Made by a program: the position numbers and the translations under genes. From IMG/VR virus record IMGVR_UViG_3300033143_002124, positions 1 through 23,890 of that record: a stretch of DNA of 23,890 bases. The stretch is one strand, 5' to 3'. The stretch is from a virus. Below, piece after piece: positions 10,809-17,207 of this stretch (the stretch's first letter is position 1; each line of letters begins with the position of its first letter). The notes beneath the pieces were generated by a model. The model saw nothing but the letters and a program-made list of their open reading frames with translations. It made no database searches and was not told the origin of the DNA.

Positions 10809-11315
10809 ATGTTTGAGAGACTATTAGATTTACTTATTGGTTTGAAAGATACTTTAAGCCCAGTGTTTATTGTAGATCAAACTGAAATGGGAATAGTTAA
10901 GCGATTGGGTCTCTTTAAACGAGTTGTAGAACCCGGGCTTAGATGGAAGTGGCCTATACTTGAGGCTGAAGAAACTGAAACAGTAGTTATTACAACACTA
11001 AATTTATCTTCCCAGACTCTAACTACTTTCGATGATAAGTCTATTGTTATAAGTGCTATTGTGACTTATAGCATAAATGATATAAAGAAGTACTTACTTA
11101 ATATGTATGATTGTGAGGAAGTACTTGCTGATATTACAATGGGTGTGATCCAAACTAAAGTATCAGAGATTAATTATGTTGATCTCTTTGAAGTTGAGAA
11201 AACTGTATTACCTATGGTTCGTAATAAGTTGAAAGATTACGGTATTAAGGTTAAGATGGTTACCTTTATAGATCTTGGAGCTGTCAGATCTATACGTTTA
11301 ATCCAAGACAGCTAA
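10809..11315 (+). CDS. SPFH / band-7 domain protein
   Basis: A 168-residue protein whose residues 15-160 follow the stomatin/prohibitin/HflK-HflC (SPFH) N-terminal fold: VDQTEMGIVKRLGLFKRVVE, PGLRWKWP, then strands with the typical SFDDKS-like turn (TTFDDKSIVISAIVTYSI) and a final strand IKVKMVTFIDLG. It lacks the long coiled-coil region of cellular members. The N-terminal FERLLDLLIGLKDTL is a short amphipathic anchor. Cellular SPFH proteins form membrane scaffolds and control the FtsH protease. A phage copy might change that control or the host membrane; this is inference. It lies in a tight operon of small membrane-linked genes. Confidence 0.85.
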   Translation: MFERLLDLLIGLKDTLSPVFIVDQTEMGIVKRLGLFKRVVEPGLRWKWPILEAEETETVVITTLNLSSQTLTTFDDKSIVISAIVTYSINDIKKYLLNMYDCEEVLADITMGVIQTKVSEINYVDLFEVEKTVLPMVRNKLKDYGIKVKMVTFIDLGAVRSIRLIQDS

Positions 11316-11331
11316 TAAATAGGTATATAAT

Positions 11332-11739
11332 ATGGTTAGTAAAAATAAAGAAGTAGTTGTAGATGAAGTTGAGTTAGACGAAATGACTGAAGCATTAATC
11401 GAAACTGGCGGAGCCGATGGGAACGCTACTTCTGAGGAGGTAGCTGAAGTAAGTTCTGAAGAAACTAAGGATGAAGGTTCTGATGTAGCGCCAGCGGAAT
11501 CGGAGACTGAAGACGAAATTTCTGAAGAAGTTACTTCTGATGCCGTATCTGAAGAAGTAGTGTCCCTCACTGTTACTCTTACTTTTGATGATGAAGCAGT
11601 AGAATTAGATGTTACTGAAAACTTCCAATTAGATTTACGTAAAGCATGCCAGGATAGAAACTCACGCTTTAATGAGTTTGAAGTAGCAGGTGATTTATCC
11701 CCTGAAAATCTACGTTTATTATTAAAAGCACTAAAGTAA
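11332..11739 (+). CDS. Highly acidic protein with small C-terminal domain
   Basis: A 135-residue protein. Residues 8-77 are disordered and extremely acidic, with repeats of the SEEV and SETEDE kind (for instance EISEEVTSDAVSEEVV). Residues 78-135 form a small domain (VSLTVTLTFDDEAVELDVTE, then LSPENLRLLLKALK). It has almost no Lys or Arg in the first part, so it could imitate nucleic acid or act as a protein partner; this is inference. It follows the SPFH gene by 16 bases and is followed by a terminator-like hairpin. The long frame on the other strand is a shadow of the repeated GAA and GAT codons. Confidence 0.8.
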   Translation: MVSKNKEVVVDEVELDEMTEALIETGGADGNATSEEVAEVSSEETKDEGSDVAPAESETEDEISEEVTSDAVSEEVVSLTVTLTFDDEAVELDVTENFQLDLRKACQDRNSRFNEFEVAGDLSPENLRLLLKALK

Positions 11740-11746
11740 AATAAAG

Positions 11747-11775
11747 ACCCGGGTTATTTTAGCCTGGGGTATTTT
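11747..11775 (+). terminator. Probable terminator after the acidic-protein gene
   Basis: ACCCGGG and CCTGGGGT pair with one bulged G around TTATTTTAG, followed by ATTTTAAAT. It starts about 8 bases after the stop codon. The stem is imperfect and the U-tract is short, so termination may be partial. Confidence 0.5.
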
Positions 11776-11796
11776 AAATAGAACTGAGGAAGTCGG

Positions 11797-12594
11797 ATGA
11801 ATTTTTCTCCTACCGGAAAGCCAAGTATTATACCAGAGGGTGATATACTTGTTATTGCAGACACCCAGATTACGAAAGATGCTCCATTGGAACACCTTCA
11901 TAGCCTGGCCAGATATATCTGGAAACACAAGCCAGCACATATTGTGCACATTGGTGATCATTGGGATTTTGAATCACTTAGTTTTTATGCAACTCAGGAA
12001 GAGAAAGAAGGTCGTCGTTTAGTTGATGACTTGCGTTCAGGTCAGAAGGCGTTGAAGATCATTACAGATTATATCGATACACGTAATCGTATTGAGAAAA
12101 AGAAGAGGTACCTCCCAACATTAGATTTTATTATGGGTAACCATGAGAATCGACTAATGCGTATGGTAGGCACTCATACTCATCTATTAGGATTGATTGA
12201 TTTAGAGAGTATGATTGAGCGTTTAGGTTGGACAGTCCATGGTTTCCTTGATCCATTGTGGATTGGAGATATTTGTTTCAACCATTTCATGCCAAATCCT
12301 GCTTCAGGGCGACCTGTAGGTGGTGGTGTTGAGAATAAGATGAATAAGTTCCCCCATTCATTTGTTCATGGGCACCAACAACAGTTTCAATATGCTCGTC
12401 GTCAGAATTTACAGGGTCGGCCACACTTTGGTGTATGTGCAGGATCCTTTTATATTCATGATGAAGCATACCGTGGAGCCAATAATACAGAAATACGGGG
12501 ATTTGTCCATCTGAAGCCTTTTATTAATCGATATGATTATTTGGACCATGATGTAGAGTTTGTTTCTTTGGAAAGATTGTTAGGTACATACTAA
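11797..12594 (+). CDS. Metallophosphoesterase
   Basis: This 265-residue protein has the calcineurin-type phosphoesterase signature. D22 (IADTQ), GDH with D54 (HIGDHWD), GNHE with N115 and H116, H163 (CFNHFM) and H191-G192-H193 (VHGHQQ) are the expected metal and phosphate ligands. The first motif is D-T-Q instead of the usual D-x-H, so one metal ligand is changed. It cleaves phosphate esters in a two-metal site; the substrate in phage (nucleotide, RNA or nucleic acid end) is unknown. It starts after GAGGAAGTCGG, and its stop codon almost touches the next start, so it is coupled to the membrane-protein gene. Confidence 0.9.
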   Translation: MNFSPTGKPSIIPEGDILVIADTQITKDAPLEHLHSLARYIWKHKPAHIVHIGDHWDFESLSFYATQEEKEGRRLVDDLRSGQKALKIITDYIDTRNRIEKKKRYLPTLDFIMGNHENRLMRMVGTHTHLLGLIDLESMIERLGWTVHGFLDPLWIGDICFNHFMPNPASGRPVGGGVENKMNKFPHSFVHGHQQQFQYARRQNLQGRPHFGVCAGSFYIHDEAYRGANNTEIRGFVHLKPFINRYDYLDHDVEFVSLERLLGTY

Positions 12595-12595
12595 T

Positions 12596-12865
12596 ATGAT
12601 CCTGGGTTTAATAACTTTCCTTAGTGTGTTCCTATTAGGATTCCAGCAGAAGAACGTCCAGCATGATAAGTACTTCATGGCAGCAGGAACTTCGTTCTGT
12701 ATAGCCTTTGCTCAGTTCACTGTATATCGAGAGGCTGCTATGGCTAGTCCTTTAGATTGGGTGTATATGGGTATTGGAGGTGCACTTGGTATTACTTTAT
12801 CAATGTACACACATAACAAGTTAAGAGGAAGATCTTGCACCAAAGAGAAGGAAGGTGTAGAATAG
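12596..12865 (+). CDS. Membrane protein, three predicted spans
   Basis: An 89-residue protein with hydrophobic segments at about residues 2-17 (ILGLITFLSVFLLGFQ), 27-44 (FMAAGTSFCIAFAQFTVY) and 56-71 (VYMGIGGALGITLSMY). A charged tail (KLRGRSCTKEKEGVE) is probably cytoplasmic. It begins one base after the phosphoesterase stop. Its size and shape would suit a holin-like or envelope protein, but a better holin candidate lies in the lysis genes further right. It ends in TAG, and the downstream sequence stays open in frame until another TAG; see findings. Confidence 0.75.
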   Translation: MILGLITFLSVFLLGFQQKNVQHDKYFMAAGTSFCIAFAQFTVYREAAMASPLDWVYMGIGGALGITLSMYTHNKLRGRSCTKEKEGVE

Positions 12866-13086
12866 TACTCAATTAGGCAGCTGGTATATCCTGGAGTAAC
12901 CGGGGTGTATTTATTTCGGGACCTTCCAGAGGGTTCTTGTCGAATATACTGGAAATAGATTGGAAACATTCACACATGTGTAATATATGAAGGTGGTGAT
13001 AAAGATCTCGTATGGATTGTACGTAAAATAATCAAACAACACCTCTCACGCCTATCAGCAACGAAGCGCACCAGAGAGGTTACTTT
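12866..13086. other. Gene-free stretch before the tRNAs
   Basis: No good start codon with a ribosome binding site is found here. CTGGTATAT (12881-12889) pairs with ATATACTGG (12944-12952, two G-T pairs), and CTGGA (12891-12895) with TCCAG (12925-12929) inside it. ACCTCTC and GAGAGGT also form an inverted repeat just before the tRNAs (around 13040-13080). It may be a structured leader of the tRNA transcript. Confidence 0.4.
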
Positions 13087-13164
13087 CCGGGTGTAACGAA
13101 AGCTTGGTCATCGTCCTGGTCTGGAGCCAGGAATACGTAGGTTCAAATCCTACCGCCCGGACCA
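13087..13164 (+). tRNA. tRNA-Pro (anticodon TGG), unusual loop
   Basis: A full cloverleaf can be drawn: acceptor CCGGGTG/CGCCCGG, D arm ACGA/TCGT, anticodon stem CCTGG/CCAGG, T arm GTAGG-TTCAAAT-CCTAC, then A and an encoded CCA. The anticodon loop TCTGGAG puts TGG at 34-36, which reads proline CCA codons. It has C in place of the near-universal T at position 33 and no base 26 between D and anticodon stems. The loop may be a mutation or the tRNA may be special; identity is therefore less sure than for its neighbours. Confidence 0.75.
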
Positions 13165-13170
13165 AATTTA

Positions 13171-13246
13171 TGAGGTGTAGCTCAGCTGGTAGAGCATTCG
13201 GCTGATAACCGGAGGGTCGTTGGTTCAAGTCCAACTACCTCAACCA
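13171..13246 (+). tRNA. tRNA-Ile (anticodon GAT)
   Basis: Acceptor TGAGGTG/TACCTCA, D arm with AGCTGGTAG, anticodon stem TTCGG/CCGGA with loop CTGATAA (anticodon GAT), T arm GTTGG-TTCAAGT-CCAAC, then A and encoded CCA. All usual conserved bases are present. It follows tRNA-Pro by 6 bases, so the set is probably cut from one transcript. It reads ATC and ATT codons, which are frequent in these AT-rich genes. Confidence 0.95.
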
Positions 13247-13252
13247 TTATAT

Positions 13253-13327
13253 AGAGATGTGGCGAAATGGGAACGCATCGGGCTTTGATCCCGACATGAG
13301 AGGGCTCGATACCTTCCATCTCTGCCA
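13253..13327 (+). tRNA. tRNA-Gln (anticodon TTG)
   Basis: Acceptor AGAGATG/CATCTCT, anticodon stem TCGGG/CCCGA with loop CTTTGAT (anticodon TTG), T arm GAGGG/CCTTC with loop CTCGATA (C at the first position of the loop), discriminator G as in bacterial tRNA-Gln, then encoded CCA. It reads CAA codons. It is 6 bases behind tRNA-Ile. Confidence 0.9.
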
Positions 13328-13333
13328 TTTACC

Positions 13334-13418
13334 GGTTGTGTAGACACGTAAGGATCGTGTGCGGACTGTAAATCCGTTCCTTCGGGCATCCTAGGATCGT
13401 TACCTAGAACAACCACCA
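13334..13418 (+). tRNA. tRNA-Tyr (anticodon GTA)
   Basis: Acceptor GGTTGTG/AACAACC (last pair G-A mismatched), anticodon stem GCGGA/TCCGT with loop CTGTAAA (anticodon GTA), long variable arm of class II type as in bacterial tRNA-Tyr, T arm CTAGG-ATCGTTA-CCTAG, A and encoded CCA. The T loop begins with A rather than T. It is the last of the four and ends 14 bases before the next gene. Confidence 0.9.
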
Positions 13419-13432
13419 AACAAGAGGTCATT

Positions 13433-13606
13433 ATGACATCAAGAGTAACAGTTGAGGCTATTTGCCCCAATGACAAAGAAGTAAGAGTAGTAGTATTAGA
13501 TGACGGAACTGTAGATACTGAAGATTTCCTTCAGAATGGTGAGGTTGAAGTTTATATTTTACATGATTCTCGTGAATTGTTTGCGAGAGAACAAACCAAA
13601 AGCTAA
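13433..13606 (+). CDS. Hypothetical acidic protein
   Basis: My translation gives 57 residues, MTSRVTVEAICPNDKEVRVV then VLDDGTVDTEDFLQNGEVEV and a short end. Alternating strands with acidic turns suggest a small beta domain. AAGAGGTCATT before the ATG is a good ribosome binding site, and the next gene begins 12 bases after the stop. It lies between the tRNA genes and the late operon. I recognise no family. Confidence 0.75.
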   Translation: MTSRVTVEAICPNDKEVRVVVLDDGTVDTEDFLQNGEVEVYILHDSRELFAREQTKS

Positions 13607-13618
13607 TAGGAGTTAGTA

Positions 13619-14008
13619 ATGGCCACTGAATACCAAAGAGAACAGGCACGCATTAAAGCACGTAAAGCTGGTAAAGTACCTGCAGGTGATAAAACTAAGT
13701 TGATTAACCTGGTAGATGAAAACAAGTTAGGTAAGAATGCTGATGTTAGTAATAAAGGTCGTACTCGTAAGCAACGGGAATTAGATGAGATTTCTGAGTA
13801 TAATAAACGATATCGATCAGGTAAGAAGAAAGATACTCGTCCTTTGTCTTCATTAGGTGGTTATGGTAAATCTACCGCTACATCTGGTGGTTCAAAAGCT
13901 ACACGTAAGATTGATCCTAAATTTAAAGGTAAGACCACTCCAGCTCGAACTGGTGAAAATGAATTAGTTGACCGTTTGCGTCGTAAACCTTTTAAATATA
14001 TTAAATAA
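13619..14008 (+). CDS. Hypothetical very basic protein
   Basis: A 129-residue protein that is rich in Lys and Arg throughout (ARIKARKAGKVPAGDKTKLI, then RKQRELDEISEYNKRYRSGK) with a Gly/Ser/Thr-rich flexible part at about 78-98. Such composition suits nucleic acid binding or a small virion protein. It has TAGGAGTTAGTA before its ATG. N4 has a small gene gp70 in front of gp69 and terminase, and this gene has the same position, but I cannot confirm homology by eye. A GGGGTA/TACCCC hairpin follows. Confidence 0.78.
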   Translation: MATEYQREQARIKARKAGKVPAGDKTKLINLVDENKLGKNADVSNKGRTRKQRELDEISEYNKRYRSGKKKDTRPLSSLGGYGKSTATSGGSKATRKIDPKFKGKTTPARTGENELVDRLRRKPFKYIK

Positions 14009-14023
14009 AAATTGAGTCACTTC

Positions 14024-14044
14024 GGGGTACGCTGACGCTACCCC
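14024..14044 (+). other. Hairpin upstream of the packaging genes
   Basis: GGGGTA (14024-14029) pairs with TACCCC (14039-14044) around 9 bases, 15 bases past the stop codon of the basic-protein gene. Only scattered T residues follow, so it would be a weak terminator. A sigma70-type promoter begins 11 bases further on. Confidence 0.45.
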
Positions 14045-14054
14045 CTTGTGCCTC

Positions 14055-14084
14055 TTGTACTATACCTTCCCTTAATGCTATAAT
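14055..14084 (+). promoter_or_regulatory. Sigma70-type late promoter
   Basis: TTGTAC (14055-14060), an 18-base spacer, and a perfect TATAAT (14079-14084) preceded by TGC (extended -10). It lies 27 bases upstream of the gp69-like gene start. In N4 late genes are read by the host sigma70 polymerase with phage SSB as activator, so a host-type promoter on this strand fits. Confidence 0.72.
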
Positions 14085-14110
14085 GATTCTTTTACAGATA
14101 GAGGCTCATT

Positions 14111-14857
14111 ATGTCCACACTTCCAACTACAGCGTATACAGATGAACAACTGACAATAGATCAGTTTCAGCGTGTACTTCCAAAACAGGTTAAAGCGAAA
14201 TTAACCCCTGAAATGATTAAGAACATTAATGGGGTCATTAGTGATCCTGGGATTCGGGATAATTACCGGGATAACCTATTAAGTTACACCGGTGTAATGC
14301 AAGATGGTAAGTATAAGATCCAGTCTTATATTGATGCTGTGCGTTATGTCTCCCATAAGTTAATGGGCAGCTCTAATGTGGAAGCTTATACCAAAACATT
14401 CCCTAACCGGTACCAACGAGTTGTTACTGAAAACAAGCACTTAGCACCAGAAGCTATTGGTAAGATTTTATCCAGCTATGTTGCTGCGTATAACAAAACC
14501 AAGTTAGTTGTTAAGGTGTTTGAGCAGACATTAGTTCCAAGCTATATTCTGAATGCTGATCTATATCAGAAAGCTCTTAATCGCCAAGCATACCTAATGG
14601 TCCATGCTAATAGTGAGAAAGTACAGTCAGATGCAGCTAACTCAGTATTAACCCATCTCAAGGTTCCTGAGGCTACGAAGATTGAGCTTGATATTGGTGT
14701 CAAGCAGGATAAATCGATTGATATGTTACGGGAGGCTACTTTGGCTCTAGCTAAAGAACAACAGGCTGCAATTGAACGTGGTGAGATGACTGCTAAGGAT
14801 ATTGCGCATAGTCAGATCATCCAGGGTGAAGCTGTGGAACTAAAAGATGTCAACTAA
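14111..14857 (+). CDS. N4 gp69-like protein, possible small terminase subunit
   Basis: A 248-residue, mostly helical protein. The first 60 residues (TDEQLTIDQFQRVLPKQVKA and onward) and the middle are rich in charged helices, without membrane segment. It sits just before the large terminase, whose start codon lies in its last bases (11-base overlap), as gp69 precedes gp68 in N4-like phages. Small terminase subunits recognise the packaging site and load the large one; the role here is inferred from position and size, as no diagnostic motif is visible. AGAGGCTCATT before the ATG and a sigma70-type promoter upstream decide the start. Confidence 0.78.
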   Translation: MSTLPTTAYTDEQLTIDQFQRVLPKQVKAKLTPEMIKNINGVISDPGIRDNYRDNLLSYTGVMQDGKYKIQSYIDAVRYVSHKLMGSSNVEAYTKTFPNRYQRVVTENKHLAPEAIGKILSSYVAAYNKTKLVVKVFEQTLVPSYILNADLYQKALNRQAYLMVHANSEKVQSDAANSVLTHLKVPEATKIELDIGVKQDKSIDMLREATLALAKEQQAAIERGEMTAKDIAHSQIIQGEAVELKDVN

Positions 14858-16454
14858 TGTCTTTGAAGAGGGTATTGAGGTATTCCGTACGGTTACATCC
14901 TATCTGGATGAAATTAGCTATGAAGTAGACCCTTCCTATGTGCCAAGCCAATTTGCATTAGAGTTTGTTAACTTTATTAAGATGGTGGATGGTGGAGAAT
15001 CTGAGAATAAGACCCCAGTGGTACACTATCATATGATTGATGGTTTTATAGCCGATGATGAGGAAGGTCTTGATCTCATCAACATGTGCCATCGTGGTAT
15101 CGCGAAGTCCACACTAAAAGAATACCTAATATTATATATTGGTTTGTACGGAGAATTACCTGTATTTGGTAAGGTCCCCTATGCGTTGTATGTATCTGAT
15201 AGTATTGAGAATGGTGTTAAGAAGATGCGTAAGTCACTGGAGTACCGATGGAATAATTCAGACTTCTTACAGGAGTATATACCTATAACCAAGTTTACTG
15301 ATGTAAGATGGGAGTTTATCAACAAGTACGGGAATAGCTTCGTTGTATCTGGATATGGTGCTAAGACCGGTGTTCGTGGTACTCGTGAAAATGGTAGTAG
15401 ACCTGTATTAGCTCTCCTGGATGATTTAATTAGTGATGCTGATGCACGGTCTGCAACAGTAATCGCTGATGTTGAAGATACTGTAACAAAGGCAATCGAT
15501 TATGCACTCCACCCAAAGAAAAGAAAAATTATCTGGTCAGGTACCCCCTTCAATGCTAGAGATCCTTTGTATAAAGCCGTCGAATCCGGTGCCTGGAGGG
15601 TTAATGTCTACCCCGTGTGCGAAAGGTTTCCATGTTCCCGGGAAGAATTCCGAGGATCCTGGGAAGACCGATTCGATTATGACTACGTCTACAAGATGTA
15701 CAAAAAAGCAATGCGTCAAGGTAAATTAGCATCCTTCAATCAGGAATTAATGCTGCGCATCATGAGTGAAGAGGACCGGTTGATCCAAGATTCTGATATT
15801 ATGTGGTATAAACGTCGTAATTTGATCAAGAATCGCCACTTATTCAACTTCTACATTACAACTGACTTTGCTACCAGTGATAAGACTGCAGCAGACTATA
15901 GTGTTATCTCAGTATGGGCCTTAAACAATAAAGGTGATTGGTTCTGGGTTGATGGTATTGTTAAGAAGCAGTTAATGGACAAGAACATTGATGATTTGTT
16001 CCGATTAGCTCAGATGTATAAGCCTATGGCAGTAGGTATCGAAGTATCTGGCCAACAGGGTGGATTCATACCCTGGATTACTGATAAAATGATTGAGAAG
16101 AACATCTTCTTCAACCTGGCATCAGATAATAATGGTAAGAAACCTGGTATTCGCCCTTCAACACAGAAGATTGAGCGCTTTAACCTTATGGTTCCGATGT
16201 TTAAGACTCACCAGATGTGGTTTCCTGAAGAATTGAAGATGGATCCACGTATTGTTGAGTTCATGGAGGAATTGACCCTGGTGACCCCGGCAGAATTCAA
16301 ATCCAAGCATGATGACTGCTGTGATACTATCTCAATGTTAGCTTCTTTAACAACATTTAAGCCAGCAGAGGCTGAATTGACTAATGTACTTGATCCTCTT
16401 TGGGAAGATGAGGAGAGAGAAGTATCCTCAGATTTGGATTCATACCTAGTATAG
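14847..16454 (+). CDS. Large terminase subunit (N4 gp68-like)
   Basis: This 535-residue protein is the packaging motor ATPase and nuclease. Residues 81-89 are an atypical Walker A, CHRGIAKST (K87, S88, T89). Residues 186-193, PVLALLDD, are Walker B. IIWSGTPFN (228-236) is the coupling motif. The nuclease part has YITTDF (D340), a central acid in AVGIEVSG (E399) and KHDDCCD (D489, D490). Length matches N4 gp68 within a few residues. It would cut and translocate DNA into the prohead through the portal. It overlaps the gp69-like gene and ends in TAG about 48 bases before the next gene. Confidence 0.94.
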   Translation: MSTNVFEEGIEVFRTVTSYLDEISYEVDPSYVPSQFALEFVNFIKMVDGGESENKTPVVHYHMIDGFIADDEEGLDLINMCHRGIAKSTLKEYLILYIGLYGELPVFGKVPYALYVSDSIENGVKKMRKSLEYRWNNSDFLQEYIPITKFTDVRWEFINKYGNSFVVSGYGAKTGVRGTRENGSRPVLALLDDLISDADARSATVIADVEDTVTKAIDYALHPKKRKIIWSGTPFNARDPLYKAVESGAWRVNVYPVCERFPCSREEFRGSWEDRFDYDYVYKMYKKAMRQGKLASFNQELMLRIMSEEDRLIQDSDIMWYKRRNLIKNRHLFNFYITTDFATSDKTAADYSVISVWALNNKGDWFWVDGIVKKQLMDKNIDDLFRLAQMYKPMAVGIEVSGQQGGFIPWITDKMIEKNIFFNLASDNNGKKPGIRPSTQKIERFNLMVPMFKTHQMWFPEELKMDPRIVEFMEELTLVTPAEFKSKHDDCCDTISMLASLTTFKPAEAELTNVLDPLWEDEEREVSSDLDSYLV

Positions 16455-16502
16455 TTCTTGTAAGTTGTGTATACTAGACCCTCAACCATATAGGAATGAA
16501 AT

Positions 16503-17207
16503 ATGCGCCTCTCTAAGATATTTGAACACCTTACCCATAACACTTTATCACACCTTTCAATTGGATCTGATGATATTGGTGAGATTTCCCTAGATAACTA
16601 CCCAAAACTAATTACACTTGTTAATGCTGGTATGGTAGAACTCTATACCCAATTTGCTTTGCGTACCCGTGACCTTACATTACAATTATGGGATGGGCAA
16701 AATATTTATCCTCTTACGTCTGATTATGCTGAAAGTAATACTGAGTCATTAGAGACAAAACATATACTTGATGCTACAACTGTTTATAAATTCACAGATA
16801 ATATTATTGTAGTAGATGAAGTATATAATGAAATTGGAGGTAAAGTACCTTTAAATGATTTACATAGTGACTCTTCTGTATTTACCCCTTCACCTACAGT
16901 TTTACAAGTTCCCTATACTAGCCGGGAAAACATATTATCGATTATATATCGAGCTTTACCTGATGAAATAGACACAAGTTTACTTGATTCAAGTACAGAA
17001 GAGGTAGATTTACCTTACCATTTTATGGAGGCATTGACTTCATTTATTGCCTGGAAGATATACACTCCTACTGATGGAGCTGATAATCCTAAAGGGCGTA
17101 TTCATCAGGGAAACTACTTATCTGCTCTTCAAGTAATTAAAAATACTGGTACAGCAATTGAAGATAATTTTACTAACACAAGATTTGGGGATAACGGATG
17201 GCTTTAA
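16503..17207 (+). CDS. N4 gp67-like virion protein
   Basis: A 234-residue protein with a helical N-terminus, a beta-rich middle (LWDGQNIYPLTSDYAE; YKFTDNIIVVDEVYNE) and a C-terminal helical part (FMEALTSFIAWKIYTP, then SALQVIKNTGTAIE). Length and place right after the large terminase fit N4 gp67, a 30-kDa virion protein. The assignment is by position, size and overall look. TAGGAATGAAAT before the ATG is the ribosome binding site. It overlaps the tail fibre gene by 10 bases. Probably a head or connector protein. Confidence 0.82.
   Translation: MRLSKIFEHLTHNTLSHLSIGSDDIGEISLDNYPKLITLVNAGMVELYTQFALRTRDLTLQLWDGQNIYPLTSDYAESNTESLETKHILDATTVYKFTDNIIVVDEVYNEIGGKVPLNDLHSDSSVFTPSPTVLQVPYTSRENILSIIYRALPDEIDTSLLDSSTEEVDLPYHFMEALTSFIAWKIYTPTDGADNPKGRIHQGNYLSALQVIKNTGTAIEDNFTNTRFGDNGWL

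Noticed and set aside
11298-11570. Minus-strand Ser/Thr-rich frame
   Set aside because: It is the antisense image of GAA/GAT-rich codons of the acidic-protein gene, which has a good start and the right strand.
12863-12958. TAG reassignment in this phage
   Set aside because: Other genes end in TAG directly before the next start codon (for example 10805-10807 and 8739-8741), and no CTA-anticodon suppressor tRNA is among the four tRNAs.
12712-12969. Minus-strand frame of 85 codons
   Set aside because: Opposes the late genes, overlaps the membrane-protein gene and has no ribosome binding site.
16466-16480. Sigma70 promoter with TATACT before the gp67-like gene
   Set aside because: The -10-like hexamer has no -35 box at proper distance (the nearest TTGTAA is only 6 bases away).
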